Positions 19,124 to 27,519 of a stretch of DNA of 64,000 nt are shown piece by piece. Within the stretch, counting starts at the first letter, position 1, and every line of letters starts with the position of its first letter. This DNA comes from Neobacillus niacini NBRC 15566 (GTDB lineage Bacteria > Bacillota > Bacilli > Bacillales > Cytobacillaceae), in assembly GCF_001591505.1 (NCBI RefSeq), contig NZ_BCVA01000005.1, forward strand, positions 124,001-188,000, written 5' to 3'. Under the pieces are notes generated by a model, which worked only from the letters and a program-made list of their open reading frames with translations, searched no databases and was not told the origin of the DNA. The translations under genes and the position numbers were made by a program.

Positions 19124-20344
19124 ATGGGTTTAATTGTACAAAAGTTTGGCGGTACTTCGGTTGGAAGTGTAGAAAAAATCCTAAATGTAGCACAACGAGT
19201 AAAAGATGAAACCGATCAAGGGAATCAGGTTGTAGTGGTTGTTTCGGCAATGGGGAAATCAACTGACCAGTTGGTGGATCTAGCAAAAGAAATTTCCGCG
19301 GCTCCTAACAAACGAGACATGGACATGCTCCTAAGTACGGGAGAACAGGTAACAATCGCTTTATTGTCAATGGCTCTAAATGAACAGAATCTTCCTGCCA
19401 TTTCGTTTACCGGCTGGCAGGCTGGAATTGTCACGGAGCCTGTTCATGGAAATGCCCGTATTACAACGATTAATACAGAAGCGGTAAAAAATCAGCTTGA
19501 TGACGGTAAAGTGGTAATAGTTGCAGGCTTCCAAGGGATTACGGAAAATGGTCAAATTACTACTCTTGGCCGTGGAGGTTCAGATACGACGGCCGTGGCA
19601 CTTGCTGCTGCACTAAACGCTGATAAATGTGATATTTATACCGATGTAACGGGTGTATTCACAACTGACCCTAGGTATGTGAAGAGTGCTCGGAAATTAC
19701 AGTCCGTGTCTTATGATGAAATGCTTGAGCTTGCCAATTTAGGTGCTGGAGTGCTCCATCCCAGGGCAGTAGAATTTGCGAAAAACTATCAAGTCAAATT
19801 AGAGGTTCGCTCAAGTATGGAAAGAGTAAAAGGAACAGTAATTGAGGAGGAAGCGTCAATGGAACAAAATCTTGTAGTCCGTGGAGTGGCATTTGAAGAT
19901 GAAATTACGAAGGTAAGTGTATTAGGACTTGCCAATTCTTTAACAAGTTTATCAACCATTTTTACAACCCTGGCTGAGAACCATTTGAACGTAGATATTA
20001 TTGTTCAAAGTACAACAGAAGCAGAAACAGCAAATCTTGCTTTCTCTATTAAAACCCAAGACCTGATGGAGACATTGAAAGTTCTTGAAAATAGCAAGGA
20101 TGTACTAAACTATGAACAGCTTGACGCAGAAAATCAACTGGCAAAAGTATCAATCGTCGGCTCAGGGATGATTTCTAATCCTGGTGTAGCAGCAAAAATG
20201 TTTGAAGTTCTAGCCAAGAACCAAATTCAAATAAAAATGGTCAGCACCTCAGAAATCAAAGTCTCAGCAGTAGTCGAAGAAAAACACATGCTAAAAGCCG
20301 TGGAAGTACTTCACCATGCATTCGGACTAAATAGAGAAGATTAA
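19124..20344 (+). CDS. lysC: Lysine-sensitive aspartate kinase II, alpha subunit
   Basis: Phosphorylates aspartate, first step to lysine, diaminopimelate, threonine and methionine. It has 406 residues, close to the 408 of B. subtilis LysC. The kinase domain starts with MGLIVQKFGGTSVGS and has VVVVSAMGKSTD, TTLGRGGSDTTAVALA and YTDVTGVFTTDPR; two ACT domains follow from about 255 to the end (VSVLGLANSL, and AKVSIVGSGMISNPGVAAKMF). Expression is under the lysine riboswitch. An internal start should also make the small beta subunit (see 19844). Confidence 0.97.
   Translation: MGLIVQKFGGTSVGSVEKILNVAQRVKDETDQGNQVVVVVSAMGKSTDQLVDLAKEISAAPNKRDMDMLLSTGEQVTIALLSMALNEQNLPAISFTGWQAGIVTEPVHGNARITTINTEAVKNQLDDGKVVIVAGFQGITENGQITTLGRGGSDTTAVALAAALNADKCDIYTDVTGVFTTDPRYVKSARKLQSVSYDEMLELANLGAGVLHPRAVEFAKNYQVKLEVRSSMERVKGTVIEEEASMEQNLVVRGVAFEDEITKVSVLGLANSLTSLSTIFTTLAENHLNVDIIVQSTTEAETANLAFSIKTQDLMETLKVLENSKDVLNYEQLDAENQLAKVSIVGSGMISNPGVAAKMFEVLAKNQIQIKMVSTSEIKVSAVVEEKHMLKAVEVLHHAFGLNRED
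19844..19861 (+). promoter_or_regulatory. Internal ribosome binding site and ATG for the LysC beta subunit
   Basis: GAGGAGG at 19844-19850 is 8 nt before an in-frame ATG at 19859 (codon 246 of lysC). Initiation there gives a 161-residue protein made only of the ACT regulatory domains (19859-20344). In B. subtilis, aspartokinase II is an alpha2-beta2 enzyme whose beta chain comes from the same kind of in-frame internal start; the site is clearly conserved here. Confidence 0.85.
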
Positions 20345-20350
20345 AAAAGC

Positions 20351-20385
20351 CTTCCTTGGAGATAACTCCAAGGAAAACTTTTTGC
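20351..20385 (+). terminator. Terminator of lysC
   Basis: TTCCTTGGAG (20352-20361) pairs with CTCCAAGGAA (20366-20375), followed by AACTTTTTG. Confidence 0.85.
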
Positions 20386-20481
20386 CAATCTGTCCGCCTG
20401 AGGTGGACAGTGTCCACGAGTGGTGACAGGCACCGACTGAAGCACCGACTGAAGGACCAAAATAGCACCAGTTGCAACAAG

Positions 20482-20520
20482 AAAAAGCTTTCATCGGGAG
20501 ATCCTGATGAAAGCTTTTCT
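20482..20520 (-). terminator. Bidirectional terminator, mainly for yslB
   Basis: AAAAGCTTTCATC pairs with GATGAAAGCTTTT across a 10-nt centre that can partly pair too. It has A and T tracts on both sides, lies directly beyond the yslB stop codon and is 130 bp after lysC. Confidence 0.8.
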
Positions 20521-20525
20521 GTATG

Positions 20526-20978
20526 CTAAAGTGTGTCTTTACGATCCCATTTGACGGTGAATAGGACTTTGTTTGCTTTTTTTACTGGGTGTTCGAAGGT
20601 TTCGGCGATGGCTTGTTTTTGGAGTTCGATTTGTTGAGCTAGAAAGCCAGCTTCAATTTGGAAGTAGTGTTCTGCTTTTGATTTAACTCTCGAAACGAAC
20701 AGCGGGCTGACAAGTTCAAATTCTATTTCATCTTTACGCTCTTTTTTTAATTCGAGCTGTCCCCAAGAAGCTTTTGAGAAAAAATCGATGATTTCGTCAA
20801 AGCTATTTAAAGGGTGACTGCGGGCTAATCGTTTTCCAGCCCAGTAAAGGATTTCTGGTGTGTCTTTACCTAAGATTTCTGGCAGTATGAATTCACGAAT
20901 CAATTCATAACCAAACAGTGAAATATTTCTTGGTTCATTCGATTGTAAAGTAAGTTCGACGGCAGTACTTTCATTCAT
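20526..20978 (-). CDS. yslB: DUF2507 family protein YslB
   Basis: A 150-residue soluble protein matching the YslB/DUF2507 family, related in fold to V4R and heme-NO-type ligand-binding domains; function unknown. Recognisable stretches are LFGYELIREFILPEILG, ILYWAGKRLAR and the WGQLELKKE region. The start ATG at 20978 has GAGGGGAA upstream. It lies opposite to lysC and sdhC, as in B. subtilis. Confidence 0.85.
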   Translation of the reverse strand: MNESTAVELTLQSNEPRNISLFGYELIREFILPEILGKDTPEILYWAGKRLARSHPLNSFDEIIDFFSKASWGQLELKKERKDEIEFELVSPLFVSRVKSKAEHYFQIEAGFLAQQIELQKQAIAETFEHPVKKANKVLFTVKWDRKDTL

Positions 20979-20998
20979 TTTGCTTCCCCTCTTTCTAC

Positions 20999-21425
20999 CA
21001 TTCTATTATATACAATTACGGCTTTAAGTTAAGAACACTTTTTAGGAAATATAGTGTACAGCGTTAGAGTGGTAAAGGATTGTTATTTTGCAATATAATA
21101 GCGTGTCTTTCATCATAATTATCTTTCCCATTTATGGCAACAGTCTATGGATGTAATTTAATTATTTATTGTAATTCTACTGGATTTAATACAAGATAAT
21201 TCCATTTGCAAGAAGAAAACTAATAATTTATTATAATATCAATATATTTTAAAAATTAAATTTTTATATAACTTTTGTGTATCCGTTTTCTTGACGCTCC
21301 TTCCTGTTGGGAGTAAAATGGACATGTCACATAATTGTCACAGTGGTGCTAAGTTTGAGAATTCTTATTTACAAGAAAAATAGTTGAAGGCTTATCATCC
21401 AGGAAAAATTTAAGGGGGGTTAATT
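20999..21425 (+). promoter_or_regulatory. Intergenic region with the sdhCAB promoter
   Basis: A 427-bp AT-rich gap between divergent yslB and sdhC. The best promoter is TTGACG at 21291-21296, 17-bp spacer, TAAAAT at 21314-21319, leaving an untranslated leader of about 100 nt that could serve post-transcriptional control (in B. subtilis the sdh mRNA is repressed by an iron-sparing sRNA). Two further TATAAT hexamers at 21094 and 21232 lack good -35 partners. No gene is seen. Confidence 0.75.
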
Positions 21426-22034
21426 ATGGCAGGGAATCGTGAGTTTTTGAATCGAAGATTGCATTCATTACTAGGAGTAATTCCAATAGGTTTATTCCTT
21501 GTGCAGCATCTAGTAGTCAACAATTTTGCTACAAGAGGACCAGAGGCCTTTAACAATGCGGCGAATTTTATGGGGAACCTTCCTTTTAGAATTGTCCTTG
21601 AAACAGTAATTATTTATTTACCAATTTTATTTCATGCAATCTATGGCCTTTATATTGCTTTTACTGCAAAAAATAATGCCGGAAAGTATGGATACTTCAG
21701 AAACTGGATGTTCCTATTACAGCGTGTTTCTGGTGTCATCACGTTAATCTTTATTACATGGCATGTATGGGAAACTCGTGTTGCAGCAGCATTCGGTGCG
21801 CATGTTAACTATGACATGATGGCGGATATCCTTTCTTCACCATTCATGTTTGGTTTCTATGTGGTTGGTATCATTTCAACTATTTTTCACTTTGCAAATG
21901 GTTTGTGGTCATTCTTGGTTAGCTGGGGTATTACTGTTTCCCCACGTTCACAAGTAATTTCTACATATTTCACCATTGGTGTTTTCATTATTCTATCAAT
22001 CGTGGGAATTAGCACACTACTAGCATTTGTATAA
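21426..22034 (+). CDS. sdhC: Succinate dehydrogenase cytochrome b558 subunit
   Basis: Di-haem membrane anchor of complex II, 202 aa, passing electrons from SdhB to menaquinone. Five membrane helices are apparent. Haem-ligand histidine candidates are in RRLHSLLGVIPIG, LFLVQHLVV, LFHAIYGLY, ITWHVWETR and IFHFANGLW, the pattern of the Bacillus-type b558 family. RBS AAGGGGGG. First gene of sdhCAB. Confidence 0.96.
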   Translation: MAGNREFLNRRLHSLLGVIPIGLFLVQHLVVNNFATRGPEAFNNAANFMGNLPFRIVLETVIIYLPILFHAIYGLYIAFTAKNNAGKYGYFRNWMFLLQRVSGVITLIFITWHVWETRVAAAFGAHVNYDMMADILSSPFMFGFYVVGIISTIFHFANGLWSFLVSWGITVSPRSQVISTYFTIGVFIILSIVGISTLLAFV

Positions 22035-22097
22035 AAAATTAACTTCATACTCTGTGTTGAAAAATATCGGATTTTTGGATTAAGGGAGTGAGTCACA

Positions 22098-23855
22098 ATG
22101 AGTAAGGGTAAGGTGATCATAGTTGGTGGCGGCTTAGCCGGCTTAATGGCAACCATCAAAGTTGCAGAAGAAGGAACACCAGTAGAATTATTTTCACTTG
22201 TTCCAGTTAAACGTTCCCACTCTGTTTGTGCCCAAGGCGGTATGAATGGAGCAGTAAATACAAAAGGTGAAGGAGATTCACCATGGATTCACTTTGATGA
22301 TACCGTATATGGCGGGGACTTCTTGGCTAACCAGCCGCCAGTTAAGGCGATGTGTGAAGCAGCACCTGGAATCATTCACTTAATGGACCGGATGGGTGTT
22401 ATGTTTAACCGGACTCCAGAAGGACTTTTGGACTTCCGCCGTTTCGGAGGTACACAGCATTCAAGAACTGCATTTGCTGGTGCGACTACAGGTCAGCAGC
22501 TGCTTTATGCATTGGACGAGCAGGTTCGTCGTCATGAAGTAGCTGGATTAGTAACAAAGTACGAAGGCTGGGAATTTTTAGGCGCAGTTGTAGATGATGA
22601 TGGCGTTTGCCGAGGAATTGTTGCTCAAAACCTCACATCAATGGAGATTAAATCCTTTTCTGGTGATGCAGTTATTATGGCAACAGGCGGCCCTGGGATC
22701 ATCTTCGGAAAAACAACGAACTCTGTTATTAATACAGGTTCTGCTGCATCTATCGTATATCAACAAGGTGCATATTATGCGAATGGTGAAATGATTCAAA
22801 TTCATCCAACTGCGATTCCTGGTGATGATAAGCTCCGCTTAATGAGTGAATCAGCACGTGGTGAAGGTGGACGAGTTTGGACATATAAAGATGGAAAACC
22901 TTGGTACTTCCTAGAAGAAAAATATCCAGCGTACGGAAACTTAGTACCACGTGATATTGCAACACGTGAAATTTTCTCTGTCTGTGTAGATCAGAAGTTG
23001 GGTATTAATGGCGAAAACATGGTCTACCTAGATCTTTCACATAAGGATCCAAAAGAATTAGACATTAAACTTGGCGGAATCATTGAAATCTATGAAAAAT
23101 TCATGGGTGACGATCCTCGTAAAGTTCCGATGAAAATTTTCCCTGCCGTGCACTATTCAATGGGCGGGCTATGGGTTGATTATGACCAAATGACCAATAT
23201 TCCAGGACTTTTTGCTGCCGGTGAGTGTGATTATTCACAGCATGGTGCCAATCGTTTAGGTGCGAATTCATTACTTTCAGCTATTTATGGCGGTATGGTC
23301 GTTGGACCGAATGCGGTTAGATATATCAAGGGTCTTGAGAAGAGTTCAGATGCCGTATCATCTACTGTATTTGATCGTCACGTAAAGGAACAAGAAGAAA
23401 AATGGTCTTCCATTATGTCTTTAAATGGCACGGAAAATGCGTACGTTCTTCATAAAGAGCTTGGTGAATGGATGACGGATAATGTGACAGTTGTACGTCA
23501 CAATGACAGACTATTAAAGACTGATGAAAAGATTCAAGAGTTATTAGAACGTTACAAAAAAATTAACATTCAAGATACAAGCAAATGGAGCAATCAAGGT
23601 GCAACCTTTACGCGTCAGTTACAAAACATGCTTCAATTGGCACGCGTAATCACAATCGGTGCTTACAACCGTAATGAAAGCCGAGGCGCGCATTATAAGC
23701 CTGAATTCCCGAACCGTGATGATGAAAACTTCTTAAAAACAACAATGGCAAAATTTGTTGATGGCACATCTGCACCAGCTTTCCATTACGAGGATATTGA
23801 TGTTTCCTTGATCAAGCCTCGTGAACGCAACTACGCAAAAAAGAAAGGGGAGTAG
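22098..23855 (+). CDS. sdhA: Succinate dehydrogenase flavoprotein subunit
   Basis: Oxidises succinate to fumarate on covalent FAD, 585 aa. The N-terminal Rossmann GGGLAGLMA begins at about residue 10; the covalent-FAD histidine lies in KRSHSVCAQGGMNGAV; active-site regions are FRRFGGTQHSRTAFAG, HPTAIPG and SESARGEGGRVW; the C-terminal SRGAHYKPEFPNRDD is typical. Start ATG at 22098, 64 bp after sdhC, with GGGAGTGAG upstream. Confidence 0.98.
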   Translation: MSKGKVIIVGGGLAGLMATIKVAEEGTPVELFSLVPVKRSHSVCAQGGMNGAVNTKGEGDSPWIHFDDTVYGGDFLANQPPVKAMCEAAPGIIHLMDRMGVMFNRTPEGLLDFRRFGGTQHSRTAFAGATTGQQLLYALDEQVRRHEVAGLVTKYEGWEFLGAVVDDDGVCRGIVAQNLTSMEIKSFSGDAVIMATGGPGIIFGKTTNSVINTGSAASIVYQQGAYYANGEMIQIHPTAIPGDDKLRLMSESARGEGGRVWTYKDGKPWYFLEEKYPAYGNLVPRDIATREIFSVCVDQKLGINGENMVYLDLSHKDPKELDIKLGGIIEIYEKFMGDDPRKVPMKIFPAVHYSMGGLWVDYDQMTNIPGLFAAGECDYSQHGANRLGANSLLSAIYGGMVVGPNAVRYIKGLEKSSDAVSSTVFDRHVKEQEEKWSSIMSLNGTENAYVLHKELGEWMTDNVTVVRHNDRLLKTDEKIQELLERYKKINIQDTSKWSNQGATFTRQLQNMLQLARVITIGAYNRNESRGAHYKPEFPNRDDENFLKTTMAKFVDGTSAPAFHYEDIDVSLIKPRERNYAKKKGE

Positions 23856-23861
23856 GAACAC

Positions 23862-24623
23862 ATGTCTGAAAATAAAACAGTAAAATTTATTGTTACCCGT
23901 CAAGATAGCCCTGATTCTGCTCCTTATGAAGAGGAGTTTGAGCTAGCGTATCGTCCAAATATGAACGTAATTTCTGCATTAATGGAAATTCGCAGAAACC
24001 CTGTCAATACAAAAGGTCAAGCTACTACACCTATTACTTGGGATAGTAACTGCCTCGAAGAAGTTTGTGGAGCATGTTCAATGGTGATTAACGGGAAGCC
24101 GCGCCAATCATGTTCGGCACTTGTTGATCAACTGGAGCAGCCAATCCGCCTAGAGCCGATGAGAACATTCCCGGTTGTGCGTGACCTTCAGGTTGACCGC
24201 AGCAGAATGTTTGATGCTTTAAAGAAAGTAAAAGCTTGGATTCCAATCGATGGAACATACGACTTAGGACCTGGTCCGCGTATGCCAGAGAAGAAGCGTC
24301 AATGGGCTTATGAGCTTTCAAAATGTATGACTTGTGGTGTTTGTCTTGAGGCTTGTCCGAACGTAAACAGCAATTCAAACTTTATTGGACCTCAGCCGCT
24401 TTCACAGGTGCGTTTATTCAACGCTCATCCAACTGGTGCGATGAATAAAGCTGAACGTTTAGAAGCAATTATGGGAGATGGCGGGCTAGCTAACTGTGGT
24501 AACTCACAGAACTGTGTACAGTCATGTCCGAAAGGAATTCCATTAACTACATCAATTGCAGCATTAAACCGTGATACAACATTCCAAGCATTTAGAAACT
24601 TCTTCGGAAGCGATCAGGTATAA
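23862..24623 (+). CDS. sdhB: Succinate dehydrogenase iron-sulfur subunit
   Basis: Carries three Fe-S clusters between SdhA and SdhC, 253 aa. The plant-type 2Fe-2S ligands are in NCLEEVCGACSMVING plus a later Cys in RQSCSALV; the C-terminal ferredoxin-like part has CMTCGVCLEACP and CGNSQNCVQSCPKG. It is 6 bp after sdhA with RBS GGGGAG overlapping the sdhA end. Last gene of the operon, with a terminator behind it. Confidence 0.98.
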   Translation: MSENKTVKFIVTRQDSPDSAPYEEEFELAYRPNMNVISALMEIRRNPVNTKGQATTPITWDSNCLEEVCGACSMVINGKPRQSCSALVDQLEQPIRLEPMRTFPVVRDLQVDRSRMFDALKKVKAWIPIDGTYDLGPGPRMPEKKRQWAYELSKCMTCGVCLEACPNVNSNSNFIGPQPLSQVRLFNAHPTGAMNKAERLEAIMGDGGLANCGNSQNCVQSCPKGIPLTTSIAALNRDTTFQAFRNFFGSDQV

Positions 24624-24635
24624 TGCAAGATTCTT

Positions 24636-24673
24636 TAAACCTTCTTTTCTATTACGGAAAGAAGGTTTTCTTA
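24636..24673 (+). terminator. Terminator of sdhCAB
   Basis: AACCTTCTTT (24638-24647) pairs with AAAGAAGGTT (24658-24667), followed by T-rich sequence. Confidence 0.85.
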
Positions 24674-24756
24674 TTTAATGGGTAGGACTTTTAAACTCCC
24701 TTTGGTATACTAATAGTAAGATCTTTTCAAAGTTGGATAAAGGATGGTAAATAAGG

Positions 24757-25341
24757 GTGAAGAAGCTATCGGTACTTATAATTTTGGCAGGACTGGTTGT
24801 AATAGGAATCGGAATTTGGCAAATTGTTGAGACTAATTTTATGAGCGATGCTTCACTAAAAGAAGCTAAAAGGATAGTTGCTAAGGCAGAGTCTAACTAT
24901 GATGAAGAAGAACCGTTCAAGAACCCTAAAAAAGTCGATCCTCCTAAATTCGGAGATACGATAGGTTTGCTGTCGATACCGAAGATTAAATCTGAATTAG
25001 CGATTGTGGAAGGTACGGATCCAAATGATTTAAAAAAAGGGGTCGGGCATTATAAAGGATCTTACTTTCCACGTGAAAATGGACAGATTATTTTATCCGG
25101 TCATCGAGATACCGTCTTTCGGCGTCTAGGGGAACTTAAGCCTGGAGATATTTTTGAAATGCAAATGGCAAACGGGAAATTCAAATATGAATTAACGAAT
25201 ACCAAAATTGTAGATGCAGACGATCGGACAATCATTACCCTGCAAAACACAAAGGAAGAATTAATCGTTATCACCTGTTATCCATTCCGATATGTTGGAA
25301 ACGCACCTCAACGATACATTATTTATGCAAAACCAATATAG
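24757..25341 (+). CDS. Class D sortase
   Basis: Membrane-anchored transpeptidase that links LPxTG-like surface proteins to the cell wall. The 194 residues comprise an N-terminal signal-anchor (about 4-26) and a sortase beta-barrel with catalytic His116 in SGHRDT, Cys174 in VITCYPF and probable catalytic Arg186 in PQRYII. The His-Arg-Asp-Thr and ITCYPF signatures and the short length point to class D (YhcS-like). GTG start at 24757. It has its own terminator and lies between sdhCAB and gerE, where B. subtilis has none as far as I recall. No substrate with a sorting signal is visible in this window. Confidence 0.9.
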   Translation: MKKLSVLIILAGLVVIGIGIWQIVETNFMSDASLKEAKRIVAKAESNYDEEEPFKNPKKVDPPKFGDTIGLLSIPKIKSELAIVEGTDPNDLKKGVGHYKGSYFPRENGQIILSGHRDTVFRRLGELKPGDIFEMQMANGKFKYELTNTKIVDADDRTIITLQNTKEELIVITCYPFRYVGNAPQRYIIYAKPI

Positions 25342-25367
25342 TCCTTCGAGCAGGGACTTTTTTTATT
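25339..25367 (+). terminator. Terminator after the sortase gene
   Basis: AGTCC pairs with GGGACT around a short TTCGAGCA loop, followed by seven T. Confidence 0.8.
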
Positions 25368-25410
25368 AAAATTTTTTTCATAAAATTATTCTCCTTAAAG
25401 CATTTCTAGT

Positions 25411-25439
25411 CACTCTAGATAGGGCATTTACATAAGATA
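25411..25439 (+). promoter_or_regulatory. Sigma-K promoter of gerE
   Basis: CATAAGATA at 25431-25439 fits the sigma-K -10 consensus CATAnnnTA, and an AC at 25412-25413 sits 17 bp upstream as the -35 element. gerE of B. subtilis is a late mother-cell gene read by sigma-K, so context and sequence agree. Confidence 0.75.
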
Positions 25440-25503
25440 TCGTGACTAAATATATACCCACCCCACGGTTCATAACTGGCGAAGGCAAGGAGGGTCACAA
25501 TAC

Positions 25504-25728
25504 TTGAAGGAGAATGAATATACTCACAAGCCGTTACTCACCAAACGTGAAAGAGAAGTATTCGAACTCTTAGTACAGGATAAAACTACTAAGGAAATCG
25601 CTGGTGAATTATTTATAAGCGAAAAGACGGTTCGAAATCATATTTCCAATGCTATGCAAAAGCTTGGTGTTAAGGGGCGTTCACAAGCAGTTGTAGAGCT
25701 CCTTCGTATGGGAGAGCTAGAACTTTAA
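25504..25728 (+). CDS. gerE: Spore germination/coat regulator GerE
   Basis: LuxR-type DNA-binding protein, 74 aa, controlling late mother-cell (spore coat) genes with sigma-K. It is essentially one LuxR_C helix-turn-helix ([33 protein letters not shown]) without a receiver, and is nearly identical to B. subtilis GerE from memory. TTG start at 25504 after AAGGAGGG. Confidence 0.97.
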   Translation: MKENEYTHKPLLTKREREVFELLVQDKTTKEIAGELFISEKTVRNHISNAMQKLGVKGRSQAVVELLRMGELEL

Positions 25729-25729
25729 T

Positions 25730-25767
25730 CATGACCGGCTTCCTGCGGGAGGCCGGTTCATGTTTTT
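25730..25767 (+). terminator. Terminator of gerE
   Basis: ATGACCGGCTTCC pairs with GGGAGGCCGGTTCAT (mostly perfect), followed by five T. Confidence 0.85.
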
Positions 25768-25935
25768 ATAAGGGGTTTTTTGCTAAAAAATTTGGCTCTA
25801 TACATATGAGTTTGCAGAGGGTTATGTTTCAACTTGAAATTTTATCGAAAAAAGTAGAAAATAGAGCAAGACGAAAGAACGGTTAAAGTTTACGAAAACA
25901 AGGCAAAGGGATGCCATTATAGGAGTGTTATAGAG

Positions 25936-26385
25936 ATGACTGTTGAAAAAACAAAAAAGGTCAGCGCGGAAATTGTTGCTAGTATAGAAAAAGATATGCG
26001 TTATATTTCAGGTATTATTAAGCAAAAAGGCAGAGAAATGCTTAGCCATTATAAAATTACTCCGCCGCAGTTTGTGGCCCTGCAGTGGCTTTTTGAAGAT
26101 GGGGATATGACCATTGGAGAACTGTCTACTAAAATGTATTTGGCATTTAGTACGACAACCGACCTTGTAGACCGGATGGAAAAAAACCAACTGGTTGTTA
26201 GGGTAAAGGATCCTAAGGATCGCCGTGTCGTCAGAATTCACTTACTTGAAGAAGGCGAAAGAATAATAGATGAAGTTATAAAGAAACGTCAAGTTTACTT
26301 AGAGGAAGTTTTAACCAACTTTTCTTTAGAAGAAATTCAACAACTTCAAACCAATTTGATGAAACTGCATCAAGATATGCGTTAA
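25936..26385 (+). CDS. ysmB: MarR family transcriptional regulator (YsmB-like)
   Basis: A 149-residue winged-helix regulator. The core is ITPPQFVALQWLFEDGDMTIGELSTKMYLAFSTTTDLVDRMEKNQLVVRVKDPKDRRVVRIHLLEEG (about 40-105), where helix 3 and the wing with DPKDRR are clear MarR signatures. Same place between gerE and racE as B. subtilis ysmB. Targets and ligand are unknown. Start ATG at 25936; the RBS is AGGAGTG with short spacing. Confidence 0.88.
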   Translation: MTVEKTKKVSAEIVASIEKDMRYISGIIKQKGREMLSHYKITPPQFVALQWLFEDGDMTIGELSTKMYLAFSTTTDLVDRMEKNQLVVRVKDPKDRRVVRIHLLEEGERIIDEVIKKRQVYLEEVLTNFSLEEIQQLQTNLMKLHQDMR

Positions 26386-26391
26386 AAAGTG

Positions 26392-26568
26392 CTGTTTTCT
26401 AATAATTGTTGTTAAAATCCTAAAGCCGATTTTAACGTGGAACAACTATTTTGTGCTTGAAATTAAGTTTGCAAGCTCTTTTCTTACAATAGATGGCTAG
26501 TTTGGCACAAGTTATAGCTTATATATGCGCTTTTAAACTTAAAAGCAATAAAGTTTAAGAAAAGAGCC
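26392..26568 (+). repeat. Dispersed structured repeat, copy A (inverted partner at 40264-40373)
   Basis: The core 26392-26486 is about 80% identical by eye to the reverse complement of 40280-40373, including GTTAAAATCCTAA...GATTTTAAC (a hairpin) and AACTATTTTGTGCT with GAAATTAAGTTTGCA. It ends with AGCTCTTTTCTTA (26474-26486), whose complement TAAGAAAAGAGCC occurs at 26556-26568 after about 70 bp of unrelated DNA; in copy B the two arms are adjacent. It fills the 203-bp gap between ysmB and racE. Confidence 0.8.
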
Positions 26569-26588
26569 TTAAAAAAGAGGCGAAAATT

Positions 26589-27383
26589 TTGAAACAACCA
26601 ATTGGTGTCATAGATTCAGGTGTGGGTGGATTAACGGTAGCAAAAGAGATTATGAGACAGCTTCCGAATGAAAAAATTATTTACTTAGGAGATACTGCAA
26701 GGTGCCCATACGGACCTAGACCTCTTAAGGAAGTAAAAAGATTCACCTGGGAACTAACTAAATTTTTATTAGAAAAAAATATAAAGATGCTTGTCATAGC
26801 CTGTAATACAGCAACGGCAGCTGTCTTGGATGAAATTAGAAATGAGCTGAGCATACCCGTGATTGGGGTTATCTACCCAGGAGCACGAACTGCTATCAAG
26901 CGGACAAAGAACTACCGGGTAGGGATTATTGGTACAGTAGGTACAATCAAAAGCGGCGCCTATGAAAAAGCATTAAAAGCATTAAACAGCCGGTTATATG
27001 TTACGGGACAAGCCTGTCCGAAATTCGTGCCACTTGTTGAAAGTGGTGAGTACAACGGGGAGATTGCAGAAAGAATTGTTATTGAAGCATTAAAACCCTT
27101 GCAAAATCAAAATTTAGATACGCTTATCCTTGGCTGTACCCATTATCCATTGCTTGAACCAGTAATTCAAAAAGTGATGGGTGAAGGTGTGAATGTTATC
27201 TCCTCAGGCGATGAAACCGCAAGGGAAATAAGTGCTATTCTTCAGTATAATAATATACTAGAGGCTGATGAAAATGAACCGGAGCACGAATTTTATACGA
27301 CGGGTTCAAGGTATCTCTTTTCAAAAATTGCTTCTCAATGGCTCGGAGTACCTATAAATAATGTTAAAAAGATTAAATTATAA
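26589..27383 (+). CDS. racE: Glutamate racemase
   Basis: Makes D-glutamate for peptidoglycan (and poly-gamma-glutamate in some bacilli), 264 aa. The first catalytic Cys is C72 in ACNTATA and the second C183 in LGCTHYPLL; Asp9 is in [14 protein letters not shown] start at 26589 with AAGAGG upstream (modest RBS). It has its own terminator. Confidence 0.96.
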   Translation: MKQPIGVIDSGVGGLTVAKEIMRQLPNEKIIYLGDTARCPYGPRPLKEVKRFTWELTKFLLEKNIKMLVIACNTATAAVLDEIRNELSIPVIGVIYPGARTAIKRTKNYRVGIIGTVGTIKSGAYEKALKALNSRLYVTGQACPKFVPLVESGEYNGEIAERIVIEALKPLQNQNLDTLILGCTHYPLLEPVIQKVMGEGVNVISSGDETAREISAILQYNNILEADENEPEHEFYTTGSRYLFSKIASQWLGVPINNVKKIKL

Positions 27384-27416
27384 TTAAGTTCCTATTAAAG
27401 GAGCTTATTTTTTTTT
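27384..27416 (+). terminator. Terminator of racE
   Basis: TAAGTTCCT (27385-27393) pairs with AGGAGCTTA (27399-27407, one wobble), followed by nine or more T. Confidence 0.82.
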
Positions 27417-27519
27417 GAAAAAAATGAAAGAATGTCCTATTTTTCTTACTAAAGGCGGTCTAATTAGTTTCATAGGCTCGTATACATGATAGTACAAACT
27501 GTCTTAGGAGGGAAAAAAT

